Assembly (NCBI RefSeq): GCF_047495875.1
Contig: NC_092497.1
Coordinates: 2,213,437-2,277,436, forward strand
Origin: Pithys albifrons albifrons
Taxonomy: Eukaryota; Chordata; Aves; Passeriformes; Thamnophilidae
Direction of reading: 5' to 3'
Length of the DNA stretch: 64,000 nucleotides
In this document: positions 13,201 to 22,531 of the stretch, piece by piece
Position numbering within the stretch: the stretch's first letter is position 1
Layout: every line of letters begins with the position of its first letter
Translations under genes and position numbers: made by a program
Notes under the pieces: model-generated
What the model saw: the letters and a program-made list of their open reading frames with translations, nothing else
Databases searched by the model: none
Told to the model about the DNA's origin: nothing

Positions 13201-15245
13201 AGCAACAGACATAATTAGCACGGAGGTAATGGACACACCACGGGATGCGGGGCTGGAGCATCCTCCTTGTGTTGAAAGTTTTGATGGCTGAAGCTGAGGG
13301 GGCTCAGAGGGGTGTAATTCCTGGTTCCTCTCCTCAACTCTGGGCATGGGGAGGTGGCTGGACAGGGCTCCCCATGGTGGCAGCCTGCTGAGAGGCTTCA
13401 CTGGTCAGGAACAGCTGTCCCCCATCCTCACGTTGCTCCCACCAGGCTCGTGGTCTATCACCTCTCCCAGGTGTGTTCTGTCTTACCAAGGCCTTTGCTT
13501 CACTTCCATATGTGAGTTTTCAGCAGTGCAGCTTAGGTAGGAGGGAGATATCTGCAAGTTCTCAGCTGGAGAATGACCCTGTGGAGGGAGGAGAAGCAAG
13601 ACAATATTCCTTTTCCCATGGGAATGTTTGCTGCTGAATCTGATCCCTTCTAGGTGTCTCCCAGGCTTTGCCAAGCATTGCTGGCTTGCTGGCCAAGGTG
13701 AAGAATGGATTTTCATAGACAAACTCCGTCAGACTAGGCTCTTTCCATCCACAAAGGTTGGAGGCAGGTGGGAGGGTGGGAGCCAGCCCCTCACCATGAG
13801 GTAGATCAGGACCCCACAGCTGGTGAGAAGGATTTTGGAGTGAGTGCAGCGGTGGAGGATACCCAGGACACAACAATGGATCCCAGGAGAGATGCAGAGG
13901 TGGTGTGGAGTGGAATTGGGAACTGACAGAGGTGCAAAGGGTAGGACTGAGAGACTGCCTGAAGGTCTCCGCCTTGCAAAAAGGGACAGAGTGGGGCTGC
14001 AGTTTCCCTTACCTGTACCCTGAGCTCTCTTGGTGATTAACTGCTCATCTCTGAACCAGGTGTCTACCTGCAGCATGGCCACGAGCTGGGGCTGGTAGAG
14101 GTGACACTGCATGAACACATGCCCTGTGTCCTGGGGATTTCCAAAGGGTTAGTGTATTCAAAGTTATTCTGTCTTTTTGATGTATTCTGTGTGTGAAGGG
14201 ATTAATGTATTCGTTGCCTGCTGAAGGAAATAACTCTCCTTTCCTGGGATTTCTCATGTGGAAGGGCTGCTGGAGCCATGTGAAAGAGGAAACATATTAC
14301 AGATTTAAAAATGGCAAAAAAAAAATCAGGTTTTCCTCTTGGGTGTGGGCTTTTTGCTTCCGAGTTTTCGTTTGAAGCTAAAGCTGCTCTAGCAGGGGAA
14401 GGTGTCTGCCGGATGCACGGGGCATTTGATACCATACTGACAAGTCCAAGCAGGATTGTGAACGAAGCAAGCTAAGCTCATGGAAGAAGATAGCAGACAG
14501 CAATTTGTGTCTGGCCAGGTCCTTGCTACGTGGTTGTCTTCCTCTGAGCATTTAGGTATGCTGTGACACAAATCCTTGTTTGCCTCCCCTTTCCCAGATC
14601 CCTCAGGAAGATATCCTTATGCGGTTTGTCCACATGCTGAGGTGGCATGGGAGAACTTCCAGGCATGAAGTAGCAGAACTGGATGCCTGTTGGTCCATAA
14701 GGATCACTCTTCTATGACAACAAGCAGCCATGACCCTTCTATTTGGGACACTCAGTTGTACCAGTTACGTAGATGGGATGGGCATTCCCTCGCTCATCTT
14801 GTTTAAACTGTGTAGGTGCTGGGACTTGGCAGTGTGAAGCAATACAGCATCATACTTTCCCCATGTAGCTCCTGGCAGGGCAAATCCAGCATGTGCCTGG
14901 AACAGTGTTGTCTGTGGGAGGACACAGAATAAACTTGGTGGGAGGGAGTCATTGCACAAGGTTCCTGGAGGAGGGATGCAAAAGAGAAAAGGGATCTTGT
15001 GGTGGTTATGAAAAGGTGAACAGGGTGGGAATTGAGTAGAGAGGGATGGAGACAAAGGAGGAGATGAAGAGATGTGAAGAGAAGCAGAGGTTAGATCACA
15101 GAGAATCTGGAAGGAGTTGCAGGTGGCACAGAGAAGCAGTGGGGCAGTGCAAGTGGAATGTGATTACAGAGGTCCAAGTGAGGCAGGGGAGAGAAGGACA
15201 CAGAGAGAAGGCAGCGTCATTTTGGCATCACTGTTGGGAATCCCC

Positions 15246-15296
15246 TGCTAACGCTCCACTGTCTTGTGTTTTTGTCCTAGGGCACTAAATGAGAAT
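15246..15296 (+). other. ZBTB7C: 3' splice site and 5'UTR tail of the first coding exon
   Basis: A branch-point match CTAAC (15248-15252, branch A at 15251) is followed by a T-rich tract and TCCTAG ending at 15280. The exon therefore starts at 15281 and gives 16 nt of 5'UTR before the ATG at 15297. The ATG context has A at -3 and G at +4, which is a strong Kozak match. An in-frame upstream ATG at 15264 lies inside the intron and cannot be the start if this acceptor is used. Confidence 0.85.
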
Positions 15297-16471
15297 ATGG
15301 CCAATGGCATTGAAGATCTTATCGGGATCCCATTCCCGAACCACAGCAGTGAGGTGTTGTGTGGTCTAAATGAGCAGCGGCACGATGGTCTCCTCTGCGA
15401 TGTCATCCTCATCGTACAGGACCAGGAGTACCGGACCCATCGGTCCGTTCTGGCTGCCTGCAGCAAGTACTTCAAAAAACTCTTCACTACTGGCACTTTA
15501 ACAGACCAGCCCTATGTTTACGAGATTGACTTTGTCAAGCCTGAAGCACTTTCTGCCATCCTTGAGTTTGCCTACACCTCAACACTCACCATCACCACCT
15601 CAAATGTCAAGCACATCCTCAGTGCTGCCAAGATGCTGGAGATCCAGAGCATTATCAATGTATGCCTTGAAATCATGGAGCCCAACAGAGAGGCTGAAGA
15701 GGAAGATGACAAAGAAGACGAAGACGATGATGAAGATGATGATGAAGAGGAGGAGGAGGAGGAGGAGGAAGAAGTGGAAGATTTTGTCAATCAGGAGAAC
15801 CTAACCGATGTACAAGAAGTAAGCTGCCACCAAAGCCCTTCTGAGTCTGACCTTACTGAAGAAACATATGCAGAAGCACCTAAAGATTTTCCAAATCACT
15901 TCCCAGCCAGTAACTCCTCTGGACACCTGGGCATGATACGAGACTTCTCCATTGAGTCCTTGCTAAGTGAAAACTTGTACCCTAAGGCGAACATCCCAGA
16001 AAGGAGGCCAACTCTCTCTCCCTTCACCCCTACCTTTTTCCCCCATCTATGGAATGGCGACTTTAGCTCCTTCTCCCAGCTCGAGGAGCCACAAGACAAT
16101 GGCCCCTTGGATCTGGTGATCAAAAAGAGGAAGATCAAGGAAGAGGAGGAGAAGGAAGACCTGCCTCCACCTCCTTTCCCTAATGACTTCTTCAAGGACA
16201 TGTTTGCCAACACCCCAGCAGCTCCCTTAGGGCATATTAAAGCAGAGACTGACTATAGTGCTTATCTCAATTTCTTAAGCGCTACCCAGTTCGGAGGAGT
16301 TTTTCCTCCATGGCCCCTGGAGGAAGAAAGGAAAATAAAGCCCAAGGCATCTCAGCAGTGCCCCATCTGCAACAAAGTCATCATGGGAGCTGGCAAGCTA
16401 CCCAGGCACATGAGGACCCACACGGGGGAGAAGCCCTATATGTGCAATATCTGTGAAGTTCGCTTTACCAG
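15297..16471 (+). CDS. ZBTB7C: ZBTB7C coding exon 1: BTB/POZ domain, acidic linker, finger 1 and half of finger 2
   Basis: This exon encodes residues 1-391 and two bases of codon 392 of a BTB-zinc-finger nuclear regulator of the ZBTB7 (POK) family. The start [20 protein letters not shown] is the family N-terminus. The BTB/POZ dimerisation and corepressor-binding domain spans about residues 24-130. A run of almost only Asp and Glu follows (about 133-162), encoded by GAG/GAT/GAA repeats. Next comes a linker with PLDLV (270-274), a basic KKRK (276-279) and two sumoylation-type sites, IKEE (280-283) and IKAE (314-317). Finger 1 is C2H2 (C355, C358, H371, H375). Finger 2 starts at C383 and C386 and is cut by the intron after CAG at 16471. 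ZBTB7C is distinguished from ZBTB7A and ZBTB7B by remembered similarity across the linker (for example [10 protein letters not shown] and YLNFLSAT). The family binds GC-rich DNA and mostly represses; the target genes here are not shown by sequence. Confidence 0.96.
15711..15782 (+). repeat. Coding trinucleotide-like acidic repeat (GAN)n
   Basis: Purine-rich GAC/GAT/GAA/GAG codons encode an uninterrupted Asp/Glu tract in the ZBTB7C linker, including a pure (GAG)n segment near 15748-15768. The tract also occurs in mammalian ZBTB7C with a different length, as expected for slippage-prone coding repeats. On the opposite strand it reads as a meaningless poly-Ser frame. Confidence 0.85.
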
Positions 16472-17025
16472 GTGTGCATGGGTTACCTCTGCCATGTGTG
16501 GGGAGGGGGTTGTGGTCATCATCACCCCTAGCTGATTCCTGAGCTACACATTTTTTTTTTTTCCCCCAAAGAAAAGTAGTAAAGAAAGCAGGACATGATC
16601 TCTATCCCCTCAGGGAAAAAAAAAAACGGGGGAAGGGGAGGAGGGGAGGGTGGAGGAAGAAAATGAACCTACTGATTTCTGTGGGTTGTGGATGACATCC
16701 ACAAGTCACTAGATCCATCCCCTCACTGGGCAAAAGCTTAAATAAGTAACAGGATATTTTCAACCCCACAACAGTTCACCACAGTGGGACTAGAGTGAGC
16801 TGGAAAACAGATGGTCAAACAGCCAAGGAGGCTTTATCTCTAATGTGCTGGGACATACATTGAGTTGGGAGGGCCATTTAGCCACAGGATGTAATTAGTT
16901 TGGGTTTGCACATTTTGGCACCAGTGTAAACCACAACCAAGTTGCACATGTTTGGACATGACAGTATCTGTGTGCTCTGAGGCTGGAGTGGCCTTAATTA
17001 TTACATGTCAGTAGTGCAGTAGGGG

Positions 17026-17264
17026 TCGGTCTCTTCTCCAAAGACAAGTGACAGGACAAAGGGGAATGGCCTCAAGTTTCACCATGGGAGGTTTAGGTTG
17101 GATATTAGGAAAAATTTCATCATGGCAGGGGTTGTCAAGCACTGGAACAGGCTGCCCAGGGCAGTAGTGGAGTCCCCATCCCTGGAGGGATTTAAAAGAT
17201 GTGTAGATGTGACACCTGGGGGACATCATTTGGTGGAGTTTGTAGTGCTGTGGGAACAGTTGGA
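17026..17264 (+). mobile_element. CR1 LINE fragment (+), 3' end interrupted
   Basis: This matches the CR1 3' region in sense orientation (GGTTGGATATTAGG, then GGCTGCCCAGGGCAG, then CCCCATCCCTGGAGG). It ends near TTGGACT, where a different CR1 fragment of opposite orientation begins. It belongs to the same subfamily as the copy at 21324-21625, which keeps the missing end. Confidence 0.85.
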
Positions 17265-17265
17265 C

Positions 17266-17425
17266 TCATAGAATCCCAGAATGGTTTGGGTTGGTAGCAA
17301 CCTTAAAAACTATCTTGTTCCAACCCCCCTGCCATGGGCAGGGACACCTTCCACTATCCTAGGTTGCTCCTGACCTTGGACAATTCCAGGGATGGGGCAG
17401 CCACAACTTCTCTGGGCAACAATTG
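17266..17425 (-). mobile_element. CR1 LINE 3' end (-)
   Basis: It begins CATAGAATCCCAGAATGG, the reverse complement of the CR1 3' tail, and continues through CTGCCATGGGCAGGGACACC to TCTCTGGGCAAC. It abuts the preceding + strand CR1 and probably inserted at or in its tail. Confidence 0.88.
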
Positions 17426-17429
17426 GAGC

Positions 17430-17880
17430 AGGCTATGCAAATCTAACGCTCCAGTTTGAAACCCTTCCCTGCAAAGCTGGGCGAATTTAATCGGTGAGCA
17501 GAGACAAATAGATTCCTGGACCTGCTCTTGCTGAGTATAATTAATATCTAATGAGGACAATCTTTACCATAATAATAAAGCTTTCTGACAAGAGCATGGT
17601 ATTTCAGCTCCTGGCTGTGTGAGAGAGAGAGAGCCCTATTAAGCTGGGGCGGGAAAACCAGAGAAAAATAATCTGCACAGTAGGCAGAGGCGAGCTCCTG
17701 ACAATGGCCAGACACCTGGGGTGCTCCCACATTCAGCCTATCTTTTCTTCTCCTGTCCCTATGATAATATTCAAATGGAAGATATGCAGATGATGAGGAT
17801 TTGACCTGAAAATAAATTTCCATGCTCCCCTCCATTAACACAGCAGACACCATATTATAATGCGGGGAGCATCATGCCTC
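17430..17880. other. Candidate conserved noncoding block in ZBTB7C intron
   Basis: The stretch has no CR1 or simple repeat apart from a short (GA)n near 17622-17633. It is rich in homeodomain-type and AT-rich motifs (TATAATTAATATCTAATGAG, CCATAATAATAAAGC, GATAATATTCAAATGG). This texture is typical of conserved intronic enhancers. I cannot align it to another species, so the call is pattern-based only. Confidence 0.3.
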
Positions 17881-19160
17881 AGGCGGGCACAAGCAACGTG
17901 AGCCTGGCTCACCCTGCTATTTGCAGGGGAAGGGCCACTGCACGGTGATAATTCCTGCCTACAGGAATTTGGATCTGGCTCCTGCTGGTGCTGCATCCCC
18001 AGGTTAGTGCTGGGTTGTTTTTTCCAGACAGATGGGCTCTGTGGGATGGGTTCACCCCACTGGTTGTGGGGGTCTGCCTGGCCAGCCCCATCCTGTGGTC
18101 CCTGTCACTCTCCTGCATGTGATGCCACAGGTGCTAATTGATGGTGAGGAAATAGCTTGGCTTACCCATCACTGACACCTTCCCTGTCATGTGAATAATA
18201 GAGCCAAGCCCTCCTAGAGAGCTCCCAAAGTCCTTTACATGCAAGGGCAGCATCATTGGGCTTAGTTTGGGGAACACACAAGAAAATGCTGGTACTGACC
18301 CACTCTGAGGGTTCAAGTGAGAATTCGAGTATTCTGACCCATAATCCAGGCAGGTTACAACAGCATCATGGTGGTTAAAAGCTCCACACAGAGCTGTTTT
18401 ATCATGGCCCATTACTAGCACAGGGATAACCCGACAGCTTTGACATCCCCCATATGCTCAACAGCTTCTAAATAAAGAGCCCAGAAGGAGTGGGACTATA
18501 AACCGAGGAAATAATCACAAAGAAAATCAGGACCAACCCAGTGGTGCAGTCTCCCATCATCACTGATGAAAACAAAGCTGTTTGTGTGGGTCACCCATCA
18601 CAGAGATGAGTGCTGTAGGGTTTTTTTCCTTTTCTAACACCCTGAGACAAGGGTTGTTTTTAAACGCATTTGGAAGGATTTTGAATAGCACACAGCTATT
18701 GATGTGATGGGCTTTTTAGCCATTTTTAACATCACTCTGATGTGAGAACTCTCCTTTAGTAAAAGTTGTGTTTTCGAGCAAAGTGAGGTGATTGAGATGT
18801 AGGAAAAGGTTTCTGTCGGGATTTCCTCAACACTGCCACTTACATTACATGTTTTGCTCTTGGGGAGAATTTTGTGCTTCATGAGAGCATCAGACTTGTG
18901 CCTCTGCTGGGGAGATGCGAGCTCAGATGGTCCCTTTTGTTGTCCACTGGGAATGAGGCACAGGGAAGCAGAGGTTCCCAAGTGTTTCAGAATGAATCTG
19001 TCCTTTGCATTATTTTTGCCTTTAAGGAATTGCAGAGGAGCAATCCAACTGGGAAAACCAGAGAAAATGTATTTTCCTGGGTGGGGAGTCCCCCAGCCTT
19101 TCCATCAGATCCCTTCCCCTTCATTATCAGTAGGATCACGCATCCCTCAGCAAGGACCCA

Positions 19161-19188
19161 CCCCCCCCCCCCCCCCCCCCCCCCCCCC
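19161..19188. repeat. 28-base poly-C run
   Basis: An uninterrupted C tract preceded by CACCCA. The minus strand is a 28-G tract able to form G-quadruplexes, and the plus strand can form i-motifs. The length is likely to be polymorphic or to carry sequencing error. Confidence 0.97.
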
Positions 19189-19399
19189 GTGCACCTGGAT
19201 CTGCCACTCCCACTGCCCAGGGACATCTGATCGCAGGAAGCAGGACTTCATTTAATAGCTCATTAATTTTTTTCCTTAAACAAAGGCTGCTCAGCCTCTA
19301 GTCTGCTGTTTTCACCCTGCTAGAAGGCTGGAGAAAACTGCAAATATTTCAGCTTTTCCACCAAGACAGCCCCAGAGTGCTCAAGGAGAAACTGTTCCA

Positions 19400-19860
19400 G
19401 CCAGAAAGGTTAACATTATTTGTTCCTATTATTTGTGTTGTGACAGCTCGCAGAGCCCTAATCGCTCTCCTAATGCAATTGCATTAAGGTTATTCACACA
19501 CACGGAGTGTGGATCTCCCTCAGAGAGCCCGTGAGCCGAGCTCCCAGCTCACAAAGCCTGTGTCCCCCACACCACATCCTCCCCATGGTGCTCCTCCACA
19601 ACCAGAGCATCTCACCGCCCCCAGCCTCTGAGCTGCTCCAGGTAGAGCCATAAACCTCTCCTTCCATCCCCCGGAGATCCTGCCTGGGCAGAGGGGATTG
19701 AGTTTCTCCCTGTCTGCTGCCAGAGATGCATAACAGCCTGAAAAGAGCTTTGCCTGTATTTACATTATAAAGTCCTGGCACACAGCATGTTATTAGGAAA
19801 AGTGATCCTACTAGGTTAAACATTACATATAGAGGTTTAAATTAAATTATAGGTGGGGCT
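19400..19860. other. Candidate conserved noncoding block with 16-bp palindrome
   Basis: A repeat-free intronic stretch containing the perfect palindrome TAATGCAATTGCATTA at 19471-19486, an AT-rich upstream part (GGTTAACATTATTTGTTCC) and AGGTTTAAATTAAATTATAG near its end. The enhancer suggestion is inference from motif content and absence of repeats. Confidence 0.33.
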
Positions 19861-20409
19861 GGTGGCTCTGCTTTTTATTAACATTTCCCACCACTTTGCA
19901 GTACAAGCCCCTGCGTTCATCCGTGTGTGATTTCACCACGGTTCATCCACTCAGGGTGAAATTTTCCATGTTGCTTTGTCTTCTGCTGTGCACTGGTTTC
20001 AGACCTTCCAGGGGAAATGCGCCCTTGTGAAAAATCTTGGGATAACAGCAGCTTTACTCAGAGTGTGAAGTTGGGAACTGGCCCTGAGCTTGGTGCAGGG
20101 ACCAAGAAATGCTTTTTTTCTGTCTCCCTAAAAAGCTGTAGGTGCAGGACCAGACTGGGACCAATTTCCCAAAGGCAATGAAACATCATCTGGTGAAGAA
20201 GTGACTCTTCTGCTAGAGATGCTTCTTTACATCCTTTATCCTGAGGGGCTGGTGTGCAGGGATGCCCTCATGGAGTGGCTGACACCAGTGTGCTGCCAGG
20301 CATTTCACAAAAAACTATATCAATATCCATACAGGCAAGGTGGCAAAAGTTAGTGCCAAGGCAGCACCTTACAAGTTTTGAGGGTTTAACCTGCCAGAAT
20401 AAATAGATT

Positions 20410-20600
20410 TTTTTGGGGGTGATTTTTATATTATATAAATCAAAATACCATAACCTGTACTTATGTATTATATAATTCATAATGCAATAATACTTTAAAA
20501 CTATAATAAATTGTATTATATGTTGTTTAATATTTATCTAATATAATAGAGGTTTATATGAGATATCTATAATATATGTATTTTATATATAATAATGACA
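20410..20600. repeat. AT-rich low-complexity stretch
   Basis: Dominated by TATAT, TATAAT and ATAATA words with almost no G or C. No coding or RNA gene signal is visible. Confidence 0.7.
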
Positions 20601-21323
20601 TGGCTCTCTATGTTCTACAGATAGTCCCAAATACTAGTCTTTGGAGGGTTCATACCAAAACCATTTTGGAAAACAGTATGAATTTTCCCACTTTGCTTGA
20701 ACTCCACTGGTACAACTATGGAAGCAGTGCTCAGCTGAGTTCAGCTACAGTCAGCTTTGCTTTTTATTATCATATGGTTTAGCTGTGATTTTTTTTTTTT
20801 ACTGCAGAAGGAAATATTCATTGGGGAAAAATAGGGATTGGACTGCCAGTGTGGGAAAACATTCTTGCTTTTAGATGTTCTCCTTAAAAAAATATATATA
20901 TATGTTAGTAAGTGCCATTGGGATGGATATTATGCTTTTCTCTGACTGGATTTAATATCCTTCTCCAAATGGTGAATGAGGCTGGATGTGTGCTGGCCTT
21001 GAGACCATGGCAGCCAAGGACAGAGTGCCTAGGAGCTGAACCTCTGTCAGCACCCTCTGTGATGCTCCTGCTCCAAATGAAAGCCTCCTGAGACACCGTG
21101 TGGTCAATGCAAGGATAAAAACAAAGGGAAATCCAAGAGGGACTTAAATTAAGCAGTATTGTCAGCCCAGATTGCCATGTTCTTGAATCCCAACTAATTT
21201 CCTTACTTGCAGGAAGGAATAGGTCTGTATTTAATTAGATATTTCCATATTTACATGTATGTATAGATATATTGCCATATTTAGATACTTGCTCTCTGCA
21301 ATTCCCTGACAGGAGAGGGGGGG

Positions 21324-21625
21324 GCCAGGTGGGGCTTGGGCTCTGCTCCCAGGTAAAAAGTGCCAGGACAAGAGGAAATGACCTCAAGTTGCACCAGGGG
21401 AGGTTTACATTGAATATCGTGAAAATTTCTTCATAGAAAGGGTGGTCAGACATTGGCACAGCTGCCCAGGGCAGTGGTGGAATCCCCATCTCTGGAAGGA
21501 TTAAAAACCACGTGGATGTGGCACTTGGGGACATGGGGTAGTGGTGGCCTTAGCAGTGCTGGGGGAATGGTTGGAGTCCATGATCTTGGAGGTCTTCTCC
21601 AACCTTAATGATCCTATCATTGTAT
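21324..21625 (+). mobile_element. CR1 LINE 3' fragment (+)
   Basis: Sense-orientation CR1 3' region: CTCAAGTTGCACCAGGGGAG, GCTGCCCAGGGCAGTGGTGG, AATCCCCATC, then GGTTGGAGTCCATGATCTTG and the tail CCAACCTTAATGATCC. It is 5'-truncated, as is usual for this family, and lies about 270 bp upstream of the second coding exon. Confidence 0.87.
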
Positions 21626-21894
21626 GGTTTGGGGGTTTATTCCAGAGGGCTTTTTTTCCTCCAGTTTAAGCTGGTTTTGAACTCTCTGGGATGGGCTGCA
21701 AACTCCTGATGTGTGTGTGTGATGTTTAGTTTCCCAGGAAAGAATAGGGGAACACAAGGGTCAGCCTGCAAGAGCACCCCTGTTCTGGGGGAAGCCCCAA
21801 GATGAGCTCCCCACCTTTCCTCTCCTGATCCAAAGAGCAATCCTAATCCCATCCAGCCCACACTGCCCTGACCAAGCGCCTTCTTCTTCCACAG

Positions 21895-22531
21895 GCAGGA
21901 CAAGCTCAAGATCCACATGCGGAAGCACACGGGGGAGCGGCCGTACCTGTGCATCCACTGCAACGCCAAGTTCGTGCACAACTACGACCTGAAGAACCAC
22001 ATGCGCATCCACACGGGCATCCGGCCCTACCAGTGTGAGTTCTGCTACAAGAGCTTCACCCGCTCTGACCACCTGCACCGCCACATCAAGCGGCAGAGCT
22101 GCCGGATTGCGCGACCCCGGCGCGGCTGCAAACCGGCGGCGTGGAGGGCGGCCGGGCTGCTCTTCGCCCCCGGTGGCCCACCCGTGGAGAACAGCTTCGT
22201 GATGCCGCCCACGCTGGAGGAGATGAGTGGCCACCTCGGCAGCACAGCCATGTGCCTTCCCGGCCCCAGCCCCAAGCACTTCTTGAGCGGGGCCAAGACC
22301 TCCTTCAGCCTGCAGGAGCTGGAGAGCCAGTTCGAGGAGACCCAGAGGAAGCTTTTCAGGCGAGCCCAGATGGACATGGAGAGAAACGCAGGGATCTTCG
22401 CCTTTGCCCTGGGCCACAATGAAAACCTTGCTGCCCAGCCCTTCTTCCCCCTCCCTGACCCTTGGAGCACAGGCTTCAATGGCCTGGCAGGGCTTGGCCA
22501 CGTGGCTCCCATCTCAGAGGCAAGCAACTAA
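21895..22531 (+). CDS. ZBTB7C: ZBTB7C coding exon 2: rest of finger 2, fingers 3 and 4, C-terminus
   Basis: The exon begins with the last base of codon 392 and encodes residues 393-603, ending at TAA (22529-22531). It completes finger 2 (H399, H403) and contains finger 3 (C411, C414, H427, H431) and finger 4 (C439, C442, H455, C461). Finger 4 is therefore C2HC and ends in RQSC, as in the ZBTB7 family. The linkers TGERPY and TGIRPY are standard Kruppel type. After the fingers comes a basic patch (ARPRRGCKP) and a C-terminal tail with a predicted helix, [16 protein letters not shown]. The exon is more GC-rich than the first. The full product of 603 residues is near the 619 of human ZBTB7C, most of the difference lying in the acidic run and tail. 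No frameshift or lost zinc ligand is seen, so the gene appears intact. Confidence 0.96.

Larger units (their letters stand above)
1..15280 (+). other. ZBTB7C: ZBTB7C upstream intron / 5' flank
   Basis: This stretch lies upstream of the first coding exon and ends in a good 3' splice site at 15280. It has no open frame with a recognisable protein signature. It holds six CR1 fragments, several microsatellites, short poly-T runs (about 62-79, 1278-1296, 3591-3605 and 5830-5850) and a repeat-poor AT-rich block around 11.95-13.2 kb that contains paired POU octamers. ZBTB7C has noncoding 5' exons in other vertebrates, but I could not identify one here. The intron reading rests on the acceptor and on the gene family; how much of the 15 kb is really transcribed is unknown. 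Confidence 0.6.
16472..21894 (+). other. ZBTB7C: ZBTB7C intron between the two coding exons (5,423 bp)
   Basis: The donor is CAG|GTGTGC (GT at 16472-16473) and the acceptor is TTCTTCTTCCACAG ending at 21894, with a branch-point candidate CTGAC (A at 21871). Splicing joins AG to G, restores Arg392 and completes finger 2 as [12 protein letters not shown], the sequence expected for the family. The intron holds three CR1 fragments, a 28-base poly-C run, an AT-rich stretch at 20.4-20.6 kb and two long repeat-free blocks (17.43-17.88 and 19.40-19.86 kb) that look conserved. Read-through from exon 1 would add 20 residues and stop at 16535. Confidence 0.93.

Noticed and set aside
15264..15296. Upstream in-frame ATG at 15264 for ZBTB7C
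   Set aside because: It lies in the intron before the acceptor AG at 15279-15280, and the family start is MAN at 15297.
15572..15790. Poly-Ser frame on the - strand
   Set aside because: It is the reverse complement of the acidic GAN repeat.
21761..22501. A 246-codon frame opposite ZBTB7C exon 2
   Set aside because: It is antisense to a well-supported coding exon, GC-rich, and has no family motif.
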